Of a stretch of DNA of 26,642 nucleotides, positions 7,596-15,656 are shown one piece after another (positions within the stretch are counted from its first letter, which is position 1; every line of letters starts with the position of its first letter). Origin of the DNA: Rikenellaceae bacterium (GTDB lineage: Bacteria > Bacteroidota > Bacteroidia > Bacteroidales > UBA932); the NCBI GenBank assembly GCA_900769145.1, contig CAAGFN010000202.1, positions 1 to 26,642 on the forward strand. The letters are read 5' to 3'. Under the pieces are notes generated by a model, which had not been told where the DNA came from, made no database searches, and saw only the letters and a program-made list of their open reading frames with translations. The position numbers were made by a program, and so were the translations under genes.

Positions 7596-8684
7596 ATGAA
7601 CATCAAGACATTGACCACTATTTTTGCAGCAGCCCTCATTGCCTTTGGCTGCTCTGAGGACGGACCTTCCAACAATCCGGGAAATGATTCCGGCTCACTC
7701 ATCCTTGGCGCCGACATCAGCTGGACCACCAAATTGGAGGATATGGGCTGCAAATTCTACAGCACTGACCTCAAGGAAAAGGAATGCACGGCCCTGATGA
7801 AGGAAATCGGGATGAACGCCATCAGGCTCAGGGTCTGGGTAAACCCGGCTGACGGTTATTCCGGCAAGGATGATGTCCTGGAGATGGCCAGAAGAGCCAA
7901 GGCAAACGGAATGAAACTGATGATTGACTTCCATTACAGCGACTCCTGGGCCGACCCGGGCAAACAGGTTATCCCGGCAGCATGGCTCAGCCTGGACCTC
8001 AACGGTCTCTGCAACGCCGTTTCCGAGCATACCAAGGATGTTCTCGGGGCATTGAAGGCCGAGGGAATCGACGTAGCCTGGGTTCAGGTCGGGAATGAGG
8101 TCAATGACGGAATGCTCTACCACAAGGCATTGAACGGGGAAAGCGGAGTCTATGCCGACTGGGCCGGAGGCTGCATCTCGAAGGGAGGCAAGGACAACTA
8201 CATCGCCCTCAACAATGCGGGCTACGATGCCGTGAAGTCCGTCTATCCGGATGCCAAGGTCATTGTCCACATCAGCAACGGGCAGACCATCGGCACGGCC
8301 AAGTGGGTGCTGGACGCATTGGGAGCAAAGGGCAAGTACGACATTATCGGTCTCTCCCTATATCCTGGCGGCGGCACCGAGACAGAGAACTCCAACTGGG
8401 CCCCTAAGGTCAATGCCTGCATTTCCAACATCGGAACGCTCGCCGCGGAATACGGCAAGGACGTGATGATATGCGAGACCGGAATGGACTATTGGTACGA
8501 GGACGTGGCCTATCAGATGCTCTCATCCCTGCTGAGCAAGGCCAAGGCAGAAAAACACTGCCTGGGAGTATTCTACTGGGAGCCAGAGACGGACAAGGAC
8601 AAGCTCGGATACAATATGGGAGCCTTCAAGTACGGCAAGCCTACCAGGGCTATGGACGCATTCACCGAGGCCGCAGGCAAATAA
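7596..8684 (+). CDS. GH53 arabinogalactan endo-beta-1,4-galactanase, lipoprotein
   Basis: This 362-residue enzyme should cut beta-1,4-galactan, the side chain of pectic type I arabinogalactan, into short galacto-oligosaccharides. A lipoprotein signal ends at LIAFGC (Cys19), which predicts a lipid-anchored, probably surface or periplasmic protein. The GH53 TIM barrel shows GMNAIRLRVWVNPADG (72-87), FHYSDSWADPGKQ (112-124), the acid/base WVQVGNEVNDGML (Glu168), GLSLYPGG (252-259) and the nucleophile VMICETG (Glu294). Length fits a single-domain GH53 without a binding module. It sits directly before a GH2 beta-galactosidase-like gene, a logical pair for complete galactan breakdown. No SusC/SusD pair is present in the operon. 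Confidence 0.93.
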   Translation: MNIKTLTTIFAAALIAFGCSEDGPSNNPGNDSGSLILGADISWTTKLEDMGCKFYSTDLKEKECTALMKEIGMNAIRLRVWVNPADGYSGKDDVLEMARRAKANGMKLMIDFHYSDSWADPGKQVIPAAWLSLDLNGLCNAVSEHTKDVLGALKAEGIDVAWVQVGNEVNDGMLYHKALNGESGVYADWAGGCISKGGKDNYIALNNAGYDAVKSVYPDAKVIVHISNGQTIGTAKWVLDALGAKGKYDIIGLSLYPGGGTETENSNWAPKVNACISNIGTLAAEYGKDVMICETGMDYWYEDVAYQMLSSLLSKAKAEKHCLGVFYWEPETDKDKLGYNMGAFKYGKPTRAMDAFTEAAGK

Positions 8685-8702
8685 TTCGAAAAACCGATTG
8701 AT

Positions 8703-11231
8703 ATGACATTGACAAGCATAATAATTACGGTCCTGGCCGCATTGCAGCTTACCGCAGCCGCCAATTCCTCCACGACGGCTTCCGCACCGAGGAAAGAGAC
8801 CACATTGACAGACTGGGAGTTCCGCAGGGATCACGACTGGAAGGCCGGCGAAGGCTGGACTGCGGTGAAAGTACCTCACGACTGGGCCATCACCGGTCCT
8901 TTCTCGAAGGAAAATGACCTCCAGGTAGTGGCTGTGGTCCAGAACGGAGAGAAACAGGCTACCGAGAAGACAGGCCGGAGCGGCGGTCTCCCTTATATGG
9001 GCAAAGGCTGCTACAGGACCTTCATTGACATTGACAATATTGACAATATCTGCCGCACCATCCTTTTCGACGGGGCGATGAGCGAGGCGCAGGTGCTGGT
9101 GAACGGCGAGAAGGTGGGCGAATGGCCTTACGGATACAATTCATTCAGCTTCGACATCAGCAAGGCTCTAAGGCAGGGACGCAATGAGCTCGTCGTACTG
9201 CTCGAAAACCGGCCATTCTCATCCAGATGGTACCCCGGTGCCGGACTCTACAGAAAAGTCAGGATTATCGAGACGAAACCGGTCCACATACCTGTCTGGG
9301 GCGTATTCATCACCACTCCGAAAGTATCTGCTGACGAGGCCGGGGTGAGAATCTCCGTCAATGTGGAAGGTGCCTCCGAGGGCGAAACCCTCATTCTCAG
9401 GACCAGAATCTCCGACAATGAGGGCCGCATCGTAGCCGAAAGAACCGACTCCAGGGCCATCTGCCACGGCGACCCGGCAGTGCAGAATCTCATTGTCCCT
9501 TCACCTAAGCTTTGGTCTCCTGAATCCCCGGTTCTCTACAATGCCGAGACCACCATCCTCCGCGGCGGCGATGTCCTGGACGTAGTGGACAACCGCTTCG
9601 GTATCAGGACTGTGGAATGGGTGGCCGACCGCGGATTCTTCCTCAACGGGGAGAGGCGCATAATCAGGGGTGTCTGCCTCCACCACGACCTGGGTCCGCT
9701 AGGTGCGGCCGTGAACAGGACAGCCATACATCACCAGCTGAAAATGCTCAAGGATATGGGCTGTGACGCCATCAGGACATCCCACAACATGCCGGCGGAG
9801 GAGCTCGTGGAACTCTGCGACGAGATGGGTTTCATGTTAATGCCTGAGGCATTCGACGAATGGGAAGTGGCCAAATGCGAGAACGGCTACCACAGATATT
9901 TCAATGACTGGGCGGAGAAAGATGTCGTCAATATGGTCCGCCATTTCCGCAACTCACCTTCCGTGATAATGTGGAGTATCGGCAATGAGGTCCCGACACA
10001 GTGGACTCCGGACGGATACAAGGTTGCCTCAATGCTGCAGGACATCTGCCACAGGGAGGATCCGGGCAGGGTCGTGACCTGCGGAATGGACCAGTTCGAC
10101 GCCGTGGTGAACAACGGCTTCGGGGCCAGGCTCGACATCCCGGGATTCAACTACAAGACCAGGAGATACAATGAGGCCTACTCCAAGCTGCCACAGAACA
10201 TTATTCTCGGCTCTGAGACTGCCTCCACGGTAAGTTCCAGGGGCGTTTACCATCTCCCTGGACAGGCTCTCACGGACGGAACGGTGCCGGAGGACTTCAA
10301 TGCCCTCTCAGGTGCGCAGAGGATGCATCCTGACCAGCAGTCCTCGTCGTATGACAATGAGTATTGCTGGTGGTCCAACATCCCGGACGTGGATTTCGCA
10401 GCCGACGAGGCCTATGAATGGATGACAGGCCAGTTCGTCTGGACCGGATTCGACTACCTGGGCGAGCCGACCCCTTACGACACCGAGGCCTGGCCAAGCC
10501 ACTCTTCGGTGTTCGGCATCATTGACCTGGCATCTATCCCGAAAGACAGGTTCTACCTCTACAGGAGTGTATGGAACAGGGACGAGGCTACGCTCCACGT
10601 GCTTCCGCATTGGACCTGGAAGGGACAGGAAGGCAGGAATGTGCCGGTGATGGTCTATACATCCTGGCCTGCTGCGGAACTCTTCGTGAACGGAGTCAGC
10701 CAGGGCATTGCCAGGAAGGACACCACGCCTGTAAGCGAATGGAAGGGCATTCTTCCGGACGACAGGACATTGATGGGCCGCTACCGTCTCATCTGGCCGG
10801 ATGTGGTCTATCAGCCTGGAGAAATCAAGGTCGTGGCTTACGACAATGAGGGCCGCGCCGTGGCCGAAGAAACTGTCAGGACAGCCGGCAAAGCATATTC
10901 ACTGAGGGTTGCAAAGGATGGCTGGAATGAGGGTGGAGAAAATTATGCCGGGGTAGCTGACCCGGAACTCATATATCTGAATGTCAGCGTGTTGGACAAG
11001 AACGGCAACATTGTTCCGGACGACAGCCGCACGGTAAGCGTGAAGGTGGGCGGAGCAGGTAAATTCAAGGCCATCGGCAATGGTGACGCCACCTGCCTGG
11101 AGCCGTTCCAGGAGCCGCGGATGCATCTCTTCTCCGGCCAGCTGACAATCATTGCGGAGCGCACGGGAGAAGGCCCTGTGACCGTGGAAGTGACAGCTAA
11201 AGGATTGAAATCATCTAAAATTACATTCTAA
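8703..11231 (+). CDS. GH2 beta-galactosidase-like enzyme with DUF4982 domain
   Basis: This 842-residue secreted glycosidase has a signal peptide over about residues 1-20 (IIITVLAALQLTAAA). The sugar-binding jelly roll is visible at about 35-190 (LFDGAMSEAQVLVNGEKVGEW, then GYNSFSFDIS), followed by the immunoglobulin-like domain and a TIM barrel from about 310 with IIRGVCLHHDLGPLG. The acid/base is Glu429 in WSIGNEVP and the nucleophile is Glu505 in ILGSETAST. The C-terminal part from about 635 fits a DUF4982 domain (PVMVYTSWPAAELFVNGVSQG) and a further Ig-like domain. Beta-galactosidase activity is inferred from the family and from pairing with the GH53 galactanase 18 bases upstream. Other GH2 activities cannot be ruled out from sequence. 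Its stop codon shares one base with the start of the nitroreductase gene. Confidence 0.9.
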   Translation: MTLTSIIITVLAALQLTAAANSSTTASAPRKETTLTDWEFRRDHDWKAGEGWTAVKVPHDWAITGPFSKENDLQVVAVVQNGEKQATEKTGRSGGLPYMGKGCYRTFIDIDNIDNICRTILFDGAMSEAQVLVNGEKVGEWPYGYNSFSFDISKALRQGRNELVVLLENRPFSSRWYPGAGLYRKVRIIETKPVHIPVWGVFITTPKVSADEAGVRISVNVEGASEGETLILRTRISDNEGRIVAERTDSRAICHGDPAVQNLIVPSPKLWSPESPVLYNAETTILRGGDVLDVVDNRFGIRTVEWVADRGFFLNGERRIIRGVCLHHDLGPLGAAVNRTAIHHQLKMLKDMGCDAIRTSHNMPAEELVELCDEMGFMLMPEAFDEWEVAKCENGYHRYFNDWAEKDVVNMVRHFRNSPSVIMWSIGNEVPTQWTPDGYKVASMLQDICHREDPGRVVTCGMDQFDAVVNNGFGARLDIPGFNYKTRRYNEAYSKLPQNIILGSETASTVSSRGVYHLPGQALTDGTVPEDFNALSGAQRMHPDQQSSSYDNEYCWWSNIPDVDFAADEAYEWMTGQFVWTGFDYLGEPTPYDTEAWPSHSSVFGIIDLASIPKDRFYLYRSVWNRDEATLHVLPHWTWKGQEGRNVPVMVYTSWPAAELFVNGVSQGIARKDTTPVSEWKGILPDDRTLMGRYRLIWPDVVYQPGEIKVVAYDNEGRAVAEETVRTAGKAYSLRVAKDGWNEGGENYAGVADPELIYLNVSVLDKNGNIVPDDSRTVSVKVGGAGKFKAIGNGDATCLEPFQEPRMHLFSGQLTIIAERTGEGPVTVEVTAKGLKSSKITF

Positions 11232-11761
11232 TGGAAAATCAAGTACTGGACGCCATCAAGACAAGGCGGAGCATCAGGAAATACAAGCCGGAGCAAATAA
11301 AGGACGAGGAACTCCTCGCAGTACTCGAAGCCGGGACATTCGCCCCGACAGGCAAGAACCGCCAGGACCCGTTCATCATTGCCGTACAGAATGAGGAGCT
11401 CAAGCAGAGGCTCATTCGCATGAATGCGGAGATAATGGGTACTGACACGAACCCATACTACGACGCTCCGACCATCGTGCTGGTGTTCGCACCGGCCGTC
11501 AAGGACAACAAGAATTCTGTCCAGGACGGCTCGCTCATCCTCGGGACAATGATGCTGGCGGCCCACTCCATCGGCCTCGCCTCCTGCTGGATAAACAGGG
11601 AAATGGAGATGTTCGCCACTGAGGAAGGCCTTGGAATAATGAAGGAACTCGGTATCCCTGAGGGATATATAGGTATCGGAGCCCTATCTCTCGGCTACTC
11701 CCTCATACCTCTGCCGAAGGCACTTCCAAGAAAAGAGAACTATTACAAAATCGTGAAATAG
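11231..11761 (+). CDS. Nitroreductase family FMN-dependent oxidoreductase
   Basis: This 176-residue protein is a short nitroreductase-family flavoprotein using FMN and NAD(P)H. The FMN-phosphate motif TRRSIRKYKPEQIKDEEL is at the N-terminus, FAPTGKNRQDPF follows at about residue 37, and the mid-region shows DGSLILGTMMLAAHSIGLASCWIN. The end, GYIGIGALSLGYSL with a basic tail, fits the family. It is cytoplasmic. Translation is probably coupled to the GH2 gene, since stop and start share one base (TAATG), and the next gene follows after two bases. The physiological substrate is not known; a role in sugar use is not implied by the family. Confidence 0.9.
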   Translation: MENQVLDAIKTRRSIRKYKPEQIKDEELLAVLEAGTFAPTGKNRQDPFIIAVQNEELKQRLIRMNAEIMGTDTNPYYDAPTIVLVFAPAVKDNKNSVQDGSLILGTMMLAAHSIGLASCWINREMEMFATEEGLGIMKELGIPEGYIGIGALSLGYSLIPLPKALPRKENYYKIVK

Positions 11762-11763
11762 CC

Positions 11764-12390
11764 ATGGCAATCAGAATTGACCTTGCCAAGACAGTGAAGC
11801 CCCTTTTCTGCGAAAGCAAATGGTGGGGCGACCCGGATATGCCGGCGGACATGGAGTACCCGATGATGAAGGTGGACGGAGATGAGGATTATCCCCTCAC
11901 CTTCGTCTGCCAGATAAGATGCGAGGATATTGCGGAACTTGACCCGGAGGGCCTTCTCCCTCACGACGGAATGCTGTATTTCTTCGCTGCCGTGGATGAG
12001 TACGCAGGCTATGACTCCCCTGTCCATCTCGGTATAGGAGAATGGCCAAAGGGCTCAGTGATAGTGAAATACACCAAGTCCATCAACATGGAGACCTTCC
12101 AGTCTTTCATTATGGTGGATGATGAGGACCAGCCTGTGACGGATGAGGCATTGGAGATGAGTTTCAGTGCGTGTGATGACCTTGCGGACGGAATCAAGCT
12201 TCTCGGACAGCCTTTCTTCGAGGAGGTAAGGGAGCAGTATCCGGGCTTCGTGAACTTGCTGCAGATTGACTGTGACGATACTGCCGACATCAATTTCTAT
12301 GACAGCGGAATGCTGAACATTATGGTCAGTCCGGCGGATATCGCCAAAGGCCTGCTGAAAAGGCCCAAAACTTATATGCATTCATTATGA
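11764..12390 (+). CDS. DUF1963 (YwqG-like) protein
   Basis: This 208-residue soluble protein shows the DUF1963/YwqG layout: SKWWGDPDMPADMEYP near the N-terminus, PLTFVCQIRCEDIAELD (about 43-59), LLPHDGMLYFF (64-74) and a C-terminal GFVNLLQIDCDD segment before NIMVSPADI. Family members have a beta-rich fold and no known reaction. There is no signal peptide. It is packed between the nitroreductase gene (two bases) and the MBL-fold gene (four-base ATGA overlap), so it is certainly part of this operon, but the context gives no direct hint of its task. Confidence 0.82.
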   Translation: MAIRIDLAKTVKPLFCESKWWGDPDMPADMEYPMMKVDGDEDYPLTFVCQIRCEDIAELDPEGLLPHDGMLYFFAAVDEYAGYDSPVHLGIGEWPKGSVIVKYTKSINMETFQSFIMVDDEDQPVTDEALEMSFSACDDLADGIKLLGQPFFEEVREQYPGFVNLLQIDCDDTADINFYDSGMLNIMVSPADIAKGLLKRPKTYMHSL

Positions 12391-13091
12391 ACATTGCAAA
12401 ATTTCATTTCAATCCTCTAGAGGAATGCTGCTATCTGGTCTGGGACGAGACCGGGGAGGCTGCGATTGTGGACCCAGGATTCTATGATGAGAAGGAGAGG
12501 GAGGCTCTTTACGGGAAAATCCGGGAGCGCGGCTTGACACCGAAGATGATATTGCTGACCCACGGGCATTTCGACCACATCTACGGGGTGGCCGAATGTT
12601 CCCGCCATTTTGATATCCCGGTGATGATGTCAGCGGACGACAAGGTCATCCTGGAGAACAATGGCTTCTTCACCGGAGGCTTCGGCCTCAGGGCAGCGGA
12701 CGGCAATTTTGATTTCAAACCGGTGGCGGAGGGGGACATTGTGAAGTTCGGAAACATTGAGCTTCAGGTGATTGCGACACCCGGACACACTCCCGGCGGG
12801 GTCTGCTGGTACGGGGAGAAAGATGCCGTGCTGTTCTCCGGTGATACATTGTTTGCCGGTGCTATCGGGCGTACCGACAATGCCTGGGGAGACTATGACA
12901 AGATGATTGTAGCAATCATGGACAAGCTGATGGGCCTCGATGGCAGGGTCAGCGTTCTTCCGGGACACGGCCCCGAATCCAGCATTGCATACGAGCGCAC
13001 TCACAATCCTTTCCTCCAGCCTTTCAATGAACCAGGCGGGGATGAACTGGACTGGGATGCGGAAGGTATTGAGCTGGACGGCTCAATGTGA
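12387..13091 (+). CDS. MBL-fold metallo-hydrolase, glyoxalase II-like
   Basis: This 234-residue cytoplasmic protein has the complete metallo-beta-lactamase metal site: THGHFDH (His59, His61, Asp63, His64), ATPGHTPGG (His134), FSGDTLF (Asp153) and LPGHGPES (His194). The motif order and short length match the YcbL/GloB-like hydrolases, which split thioesters such as S-lactoylglutathione. The substrate here is uncertain, as the C-terminal glutathione-binding region of true glyoxalase II is not evident. It overlaps the DUF1963 gene by four bases and is the last gene of the operon. A small hairpin follows at 13115-13129. Confidence 0.9.
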   Translation: MNIAKFHFNPLEECCYLVWDETGEAAIVDPGFYDEKEREALYGKIRERGLTPKMILLTHGHFDHIYGVAECSRHFDIPVMMSADDKVILENNGFFTGGFGLRAADGNFDFKPVAEGDIVKFGNIELQVIATPGHTPGGVCWYGEKDAVLFSGDTLFAGAIGRTDNAWGDYDKMIVAIMDKLMGLDGRVSVLPGHGPESSIAYERTHNPFLQPFNEPGGDELDWDAEGIELDGSM

Positions 13092-13102
13092 AAGAAAAAT
13101 GC

Positions 13103-13110
13103 TATCTTTG
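13103..13110 (+). promoter_or_regulatory. -7 box for the small membrane-protein gene
   Basis: TATCTTTG matches TAnnTTTG, 52 nt before the ATG at 13163. No TTTG -33 box was seen at the expected distance. Confidence 0.45.
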
Positions 13111-13114
13111 CTTC

Positions 13115-13135
13115 GCCGCAGGGAGCGGCTATTTT
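13115..13135 (+). terminator. Short hairpin with T-rich tail after the MBL-fold gene
   Basis: GCCGC (13115-13119) pairs with GCGGC (13125-13129) around a five-base loop and is followed by TATTTTAT. It could end the long upstream operon or be a leader hairpin of the next gene, since the putative -7 box lies just upstream. The stem is only five base pairs, so the call is weak. Confidence 0.4.
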
Positions 13136-13162
13136 ATAAACATGTAAATAATTGACAGACTT

Positions 13163-13348
13163 ATGCTATCATTCATTATTTGGATTATCGGCGTAGTGCT
13201 CACAATTAAGGCTGCGCTGGACATCTGGAAACTCCAGGGCGACGATGTCAAGAAAGTTCTCTTCATCGTTCTCATTGTCCTGACCAGTTGGTTAGGAATT
13301 ATCGCATACTACGTTTTCAAGAACAAGTTCCCGAAGTGGGTCAAATAA
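13163..13348 (+). CDS. Small PLDc_N-like membrane protein
   Basis: This 61-residue protein has two hydrophobic helices (LSFIIWIIGVVLTIKAAL and VLFIVLIVLTSWLGIIAYYVF) separated by DIWKLQGDDVKK, and it ends in a basic FKNKFPKWVK. The pattern, with Trp-Leu-Gly-Ile-Ile-Ala-Tyr-Tyr-Val in the second helix, is that of the phospholipase D N-terminal membrane segment (PLDc_N), which also occurs as stand-alone small proteins in Bacteroidota. No catalytic phospholipase domain is attached. It appears to be transcribed alone, between the operon end and the convergent queH gene. Its function is not known. Confidence 0.75.
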   Translation: MLSFIIWIIGVVLTIKAALDIWKLQGDDVKKVLFIVLIVLTSWLGIIAYYVFKNKFPKWVK

Positions 13349-13383
13349 GACCCTCGGCACTCGTCGCAGGCCCGGAAAGATAT

Positions 13384-13980
13384 TCATAAGATGGGGCTGG
13401 TTGTTTTTTGAAGATTACTGAATTCACATCCGCAATACAGCTGGTTATAAAAGCCGTGTTCGCGGATGATTTCGTTTCTGCGGTCCTGAAGCCCGCCTTT
13501 GCGCCAATTCATCTCCCACCAGGTAACGCCGGGGAAAAGGGAGCAGGCGTATGCTCCGGCATCATTGACCTGACGGAGATCTTTCCAACGGGATGAAGCC
13601 AGGGTGGTAGTGAGAACGTCAAATCCGTTCCGGGAAGCGTAAGAGGCTGCCCTGGCAAGCCTGTAGCGGAAACATTCGGTGCAGCGCAGGCCTTTCTCGG
13701 GTTCTCGTTCCAGCCCTCTGGCGATGCATTGCCACTCCCTGTGGTCGTAATTGTCCTCCACTATTTCGAGACCTGTTTCAGCAGCATAACGGAGACATTC
13801 ATTGAGCCTCTTGTCATATTCGGCCTGCGGGAAAATATTGGAATTGCTGAAGAAAATGACGGGGCGAAAGCCCTGATTTACAAGGCATTCCACAATCGCA
13901 GACGAGCAGGGAGCACAGCAGGCATGAAGCAGAATCCTATTCCCCGGAGGCGTCAGGACAAGGCTGTATTTGCATTTCAT
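13384..13980 (-). CDS. queH: Epoxyqueuosine reductase QueH
   Basis: This 198-residue protein catalyses the last step of queuosine synthesis, reducing epoxyqueuosine in tRNA, and is the cofactor-B12-independent alternative to QueG. The cysteine ligands for the Fe-S cluster and metal site are present: HACCAPC (Cys21, Cys22, Cys25), LRCTEC (Cys100, Cys103) and YCGC (Cys183, Cys185). The family blocks FFSNSNIFPQAEYDKRL and LTTTLASSRWKDL are clear. The start overlaps the stop of the YitT gene by four bases (ATGA), so the two are one transcription unit. It is convergent with the small PLDc_N-like gene. Confidence 0.95.
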   Translation of the reverse strand: MKCKYSLVLTPPGNRILLHACCAPCSSAIVECLVNQGFRPVIFFSNSNIFPQAEYDKRLNECLRYAAETGLEIVEDNYDHREWQCIARGLEREPEKGLRCTECFRYRLARAASYASRNGFDVLTTTLASSRWKDLRQVNDAGAYACSLFPGVTWWEMNWRKGGLQDRRNEIIREHGFYNQLYCGCEFSNLQKTTSPIL

Positions 13981-14897
13981 AACTTTACCTTCTTCCTGCT
14001 CGGACGCCAGAGACCGTAAATCTCGCTGCAGTTTCCGGCGGTAATGAATGCGTGGATGTCTTCCTTGCGGATGAATTCCATAAGGGAGGCGAACTCGCTA
14101 TGGGTCAATATTGTCTGGATTTCCACACCCGGAGTCTCCTTGAATCCGCCCTTGACATCGTACATGCTGCATCCGCGGCAAAGAGTGCTGATGATATACT
14201 TGCGGATTTTTTCATATTCATCGCTTATGATGCAGACTCTCTTGCGGTTGTTCAGACTGACGGTGAAATAATCTACAATGAGGCCGTTGAACCAGGTTCC
14301 GATGAGGCCGATTACTACCAGGCGGAATGGATTGACGAGGAATGAACTGAGGCAGACGATGACTCCGGAGACGGTTACGGAGGTGCCGATGTCCCAATGG
14401 AGATATTTCTTCATTATCATTGCCACAATGTCAAGGCCGCCGGTGGAGGCATTGATGCGGAAGAGGAAGGCCTGGGAGGCACCAAGCAGGAGGACGAATC
14501 CGAGGAGGTCGAATATAGGCTCGCCCATGACGGTGGTCAGGCCCGGCTCAATGAGTTTTGTATAAGGACATATCCAGGCCCAGAGGTCCATGAACGGGCC
14601 GAGGAGCAGGGATGCAATGATGGTTTTCACTCCGACTTCCGGACCGAGGAAAACATATGCGAGAATCAGAAGGAATGCATTGAGTATCAACACCATGACC
14701 GATACCTTCATGGCTATCCCGGCAGACTCAAGAAGAGAGCATATGACCATTGCAAGACCTGATATGGAGCCAAGTATGAGATTCCCCGGTATGAGGAAAT
14801 AATAGACTGCGGCCGCGCCGACGAGAAGGGCTGCCACAAGCGCCACTATCTCGATCCAGAATTTCTTCTGGAAAAGAAATGCGAATTGCTCTTTCAT
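13977..14897 (-). CDS. YitT family membrane protein (DUF161/DUF2179)
   Basis: This 306-residue protein has five or six N-terminal membrane helices (about residues 13-215) and a soluble C-terminal DUF2179 domain (about 217-295) with KRVCIISDEYEKIRKYI and KGGFKETPGVEIQTILTH. The helix-loop segment LFRINASTGGLDIVAMIMKKY is the family hallmark. YitT-type proteins are widespread inner-membrane proteins of unknown transport function; the soluble part may bind a ligand. ATG 14897 is chosen over the adjacent TTG at 14900. A -7 box lies at 14917-14924. The pairing with queH is by overlap and does not itself indicate a shared function. Confidence 0.9.
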   Translation of the reverse strand: MKEQFAFLFQKKFWIEIVALVAALLVGAAAVYYFLIPGNLILGSISGLAMVICSLLESAGIAMKVSVMVLILNAFLLILAYVFLGPEVGVKTIIASLLLGPFMDLWAWICPYTKLIEPGLTTVMGEPIFDLLGFVLLLGASQAFLFRINASTGGLDIVAMIMKKYLHWDIGTSVTVSGVIVCLSSFLVNPFRLVVIGLIGTWFNGLIVDYFTVSLNNRKRVCIISDEYEKIRKYIISTLCRGCSMYDVKGGFKETPGVEIQTILTHSEFASLMEFIRKEDIHAFITAGNCSEIYGLWRPSRKKVKL

Positions 14898-14916
14898 CAA
14901 ATGAAGTTTAGTTCCG

Positions 14917-14924
14917 CAAAGATA
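14917..14924 (-). promoter_or_regulatory. -7 box of the YitT-queH promoter
   Basis: The minus strand reads TATCTTTG (TAnnTTTG), 19 nt before the ATG at 14897. No -33 box was recognised. Confidence 0.45.
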
Positions 14925-14967
14925 GCAAATCTGCCGACACGGCGCACAGTCTTAAATCAATATATTT

Positions 14968-15597
14968 TCAACGGGGTTTCGTCTCATTGCCCAGGGCGGT
15001 GCTGACGGTGCCGCATATCCGGGAGGAATCGGCCATAGTGTTGTAGAACTGCATTACCGCCCTCCTCTTGATATTGTACATGTTTGCCACCCTGACGCCA
15101 AGAATGGATGCTGTCTCCGGGAGGGAATACCCCTGCAGGAAAACGAGGTCAATGACCCTGGCATATCTCCTGTTGGGCATCCTGGCGATTACAGCATTGA
15201 CATCCATCCTGGCTTCATTCCTTGTCGCCTCGTCAATTCCCTCCTCCCCGATCGGAATCAGATCAGGCAGCGTACTGATATTGGTCTTGGAGCAGAAATA
15301 ATGCAATGCCACCTTTCCCGCCCAGGTTGCCAGCCCCGCCCCGTTTTCTCCCCGGAACGTGTCGAGCATTGACCAGTCTCCCCTGCTCATATAGAGGTAG
15401 AGTTCATTCACAAGATCGTCATATTCAACGCTTCCGTTGAATACCTTGCGCCTGATGAACAGCAATTGCCTGCGCAGTGTCCGATAGAAGAAACGCATGA
15501 CACAGACGGTCCTGATACTTTCGTCCGCCGATTTCAAACCCCTGATAATCAGGTCATCGATAGGGTCCCGGCCATTGATTCTGAATTTACTTTCCAT
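14968..15597 (-). CDS. Sigma-70 family RNA polymerase sigma factor (ECF-like)
   Basis: This 209-residue two-domain sigma factor should direct RNA polymerase to a special promoter set. Region 2 spans about residues 30-95 (YDDLVNELYLYMSRGDWSMLDTFRG, then LATWAGKVALHYF), with the helix that melts the -10 element. Region 4 spans about 135-190 (PNRRYARVIDLVFLQGYSLPETASILGVRVANMYNIKRRAVMQF), a helix-turn-helix that reads the -35 element. Regions 1.1 and 3 are absent, as in ECF-type factors. No anti-sigma gene with a membrane helix lies next to it. Its own leader carries the GGGTTAC-N18-TTAAC element also found before three nearby envelope genes, so I infer autoactivation and local targets. The assignment to a numbered ECF group is not possible from reading alone. 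Confidence 0.85.
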   Translation of the reverse strand: MESKFRINGRDPIDDLIIRGLKSADESIRTVCVMRFFYRTLRRQLLFIRRKVFNGSVEYDDLVNELYLYMSRGDWSMLDTFRGENGAGLATWAGKVALHYFCSKTNISTLPDLIPIGEEGIDEATRNEARMDVNAVIARMPNRRYARVIDLVFLQGYSLPETASILGVRVANMYNIKRRAVMQFYNTMADSSRICGTVSTALGNETKPR

Positions 15598-15620
15598 AAC
15601 GGTGTTATTCTGGTTTTACC

Positions 15621-15650
15621 GTTAATCCACATTCATATGGAAAGTAACCC
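15621..15650 (-). promoter_or_regulatory. Putative sigma-dependent promoter of the sigma gene (site A)
   Basis: On the minus strand GGGTTAC (15650-15644), 18 nt, then TTAAC (15625-15621), 23 nt before the ATG at 15597. Three further sites in the window have the same -35-like heptamer, the same spacer length and TAAAC or TTAAC. This is the site expected for autoregulation of the sigma factor. Confidence 0.7.
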
Positions 15651-15656
15651 CCCCCC
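15648..15656 (-). repeat. Homopolymer of nine G (coding strand) abutting the sigma promoter
   Basis: Nine consecutive C on the plus strand run into the GTAACCC element, so on the coding strand a G9 tract forms the upstream edge of the -35-like box. Slippage would not alter the -35/-10 spacer, but would shift anything bound further upstream. Confidence 0.9.

Noticed and set aside
7695..8270. 191-codon open frame antisense to the GH53 gene
   Set aside because: The GH53 frame carries all catalytic motifs; the antisense frame has no recognisable motif, promoter or start context.
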